Positions 4,513-5,552 of a stretch of 5,552 nucleotides of DNA are shown here, in pieces (position 1 is the first letter of the stretch; each line of letters opens with the position of its first letter). Origin of the DNA: TCS55 sp964343505 (lineage in GTDB: Bacteria; Fidelibacterota; Marinisomatia; Marinisomatales; TCS55); the NCBI GenBank assembly GCA_964343505.1, contig CAYFJU010000105.1:1-5552 (forward strand), given 5' to 3'. A program made the position numbers and the translations under genes. Under the pieces are notes generated by a model. That model saw only the letters and a list, made by a program, of their open reading frames with translations, searched no databases and was not told the origin of the DNA.

Positions 4513-5552
4513 CGTAGTTCCATAGGTTTTTTATATTTTATTAAAGCGGGTTCAGGATCCACGCTTAATAAGAATATTGAATCTTCAGTAACCTTGATAT
4601 CTCTCACGGGATACGGTAATTCGAATGACCATAAGTAATCACTTGTTTTTTTATCGTAAACACGAACGATTTCCCCCTGAAATAATTCATCTAGCGTAAA
4701 AATAAAATTGAGCAAAGTCGGTTGCGTGCCTGAATAGACAGCATACACATATTTTTCATCAACGGCTAAACTAACATTTATTTCCGGATGTTTACCAACA
4801 TCAGGCGCCTTATAAACTCCAGCTTTTGCAACCACCTCAGGAATGGGAATATTCTCAGGCTCTGAGGTTTTAAAGAAATTATTGCCTTTGTCATCAAAAC
4901 CGACAATTAGACTGGAAAATTGAAATCCTATGAAGACATTTCCTTCATTATCTGTGCAAATTGGCCCCTGTTTCAAAAGAAAATTATTTCTGCAATTTTC
5001 TAATTCAGGTAATTCTTCATACTGCCCAACAGGGATGGCTTTTTTATTAGTGATTGAAATATCCTCTGCCACATGATATCCCACCGCGAAGCTGTCCGAA
5101 AAATAATCCAATAAAACTAACGTATTTTTTGAAGTAAGTGCAGCTGAGACATAAGAAGTTGAAGGTATTTCCAATTGTTTTTGAAATTTACCGTTCAAGT
5201 TAAAGCATGATATTTTCCTCCTATTGTGATTATGTATTAAAATGATATTATCAATTGCACCTACAAATTGTGTAGTACTTTCACCCATTTCACCAGGACC
5301 TTGCCCCCAACCTCCAAAAGAATAATTATATTTACCCGTCGAGTCAAATTTTATAAATGGCCGATCTCCATATATATCAAAAACATATACCGAACCATTT
5401 AATAGAAATAATCGATTAGGATTATTTAAAAATGAGGTGTCAAATTTTTGTTTTTCTTCTAAATCTATAATACTAAAGGAAGATTGTGCTATTAAATTAT
5501 CAATCGTAAAAAAAACGACAAAGAATAACACAATCATTTTGTTATACCATTT
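4509..5552 (-). CDS. Exported 6-bladed beta-propeller protein (5' end at or beyond window edge)
   Basis: The product is probably periplasmic or membrane-anchored and of the 6-bladed beta-propeller type (DUF5128/NHL-like). The first in-window ATG (5535-5537) gives 342 residues. It opens with a hydrophobic stretch (IVLFFVVFFTI) followed by NLIAQSS, which reads as a signal peptide. The family hallmark GGWGQGPGEM lies near residues 75-84. Repeated strand patterns follow (SVYVFDIYGD, FIKFDSTGKY, NVFIGFQFSS, YVYAVYSGT, DSIFLLSVD), as expected for propeller blades. The frame stays open upstream of that ATG as K-W-Y-N-K up to the last base, so the real start is probably just outside the window and those lysines are the signal peptide n-region. 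The stop overlaps the next gene's start by 4 bp. In related bacteria such genes often sit beside small secreted peptides and MauE/TlpA genes. Ligand and exact role are unknown. Base composition is AT-rich compared with hlyD. Confidence 0.85.
   Translation of the reverse strand, partial: KWYNKMIVLFFVVFFTIDNLIAQSSFSIIDLEEKQKFDTSFLNNPNRLFLLNGSVYVFDIYGDRPFIKFDSTGKYNYSFGGWGQGPGEMGESTTQFVGAIDNIILIHNHNRRKISCFNLNGKFQKQLEIPSTSYVSAALTSKNTLVLLDYFSDSFAVGYHVAEDISITNKKAIPVGQYEELPELENCRNNFLLKQGPICTDNEGNVFIGFQFSSLIVGFDDKGNNFFKTSEPENIPIPEVVAKAGVYKAPDVGKHPEINVSLAVDEKYVYAVYSGTQPTLLNFIFTLDELFQGEIVRVYDKKTSDYLWSFELPYPVRDIKVTEDSIFLLSVDPEPALIKYKKPMELR

Noticed and set aside
1..5552. CRISPR arrays, tRNA or rRNA genes, complete insertion sequences
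   Set aside because: No regularly spaced repeats, cloverleaf-like segments, rRNA-like stretches or intact transposase with terminal repeats were seen on reading both strands.

Overview
The window reads as part of a Gram-negative genome, most likely from the Bacteroidota or a related FCB-type lineage. It encodes an outer-membrane TolC-family channel and a periplasmic adaptor. It also encodes a 6-bladed beta-propeller protein with the G-x-G-Q-G-P-G-E signature and a MauE-type membrane protein, a pairing I associate with that group. Clear Shine-Dalgarno sites precede two genes (AAGGAGG and AGGTGA). This fits a peripheral FCB lineage better than core Bacteroidia, but the assignment is an inference.

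Every convincing gene is on the minus strand, so the transcriptional order runs from high to low coordinates: exported 6-bladed beta-propeller protein (5552-4509), MauE/DoxX-like membrane protein (4512-4078, ATGA overlap with the previous gene), a 235-bp leader-like region, a 56-residue secreted peptide with two cysteines (3842-3672), a hairpin, a HlyD/MFP adaptor (3504-2362), a TolC-family channel (2334-1009), a decayed intergenic segment, a small XRE-type regulator (796-548), and a TlpA/thioredoxin-like gene cut off just after its CxxC motif (305-57).

The most interesting part is the small peptide gene. It has an Sec-like signal sequence and a short mature region ending in a CxxxxxxC loop. 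A hairpin lies on each side of its message. Around it are export parts (adaptor and channel) and thiol-redox parts (MauE and TlpA-like). Together they look like a secreted disulfide-peptide cassette: the peptide is exported to the periplasm, oxidised or kept reduced by the MauE/TlpA-type pair, perhaps met by the propeller protein, and possibly passed out through HlyD-TolC. No inner-membrane pump is visible, so that part of the pathway must lie elsewhere or be shared.

The 5' end of the transcription unit (propeller, MauE, leader region) is strikingly AT-rich, while hlyD and tolC have GC-rich blocks. The low-coordinate end (1-1008) shows signs of decay: a truncated redox gene at a homopolymer, an in-frame protein-like tail after the regulator's stop, and a startless open frame after tolC. 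This suggests an accessory, mosaic region.
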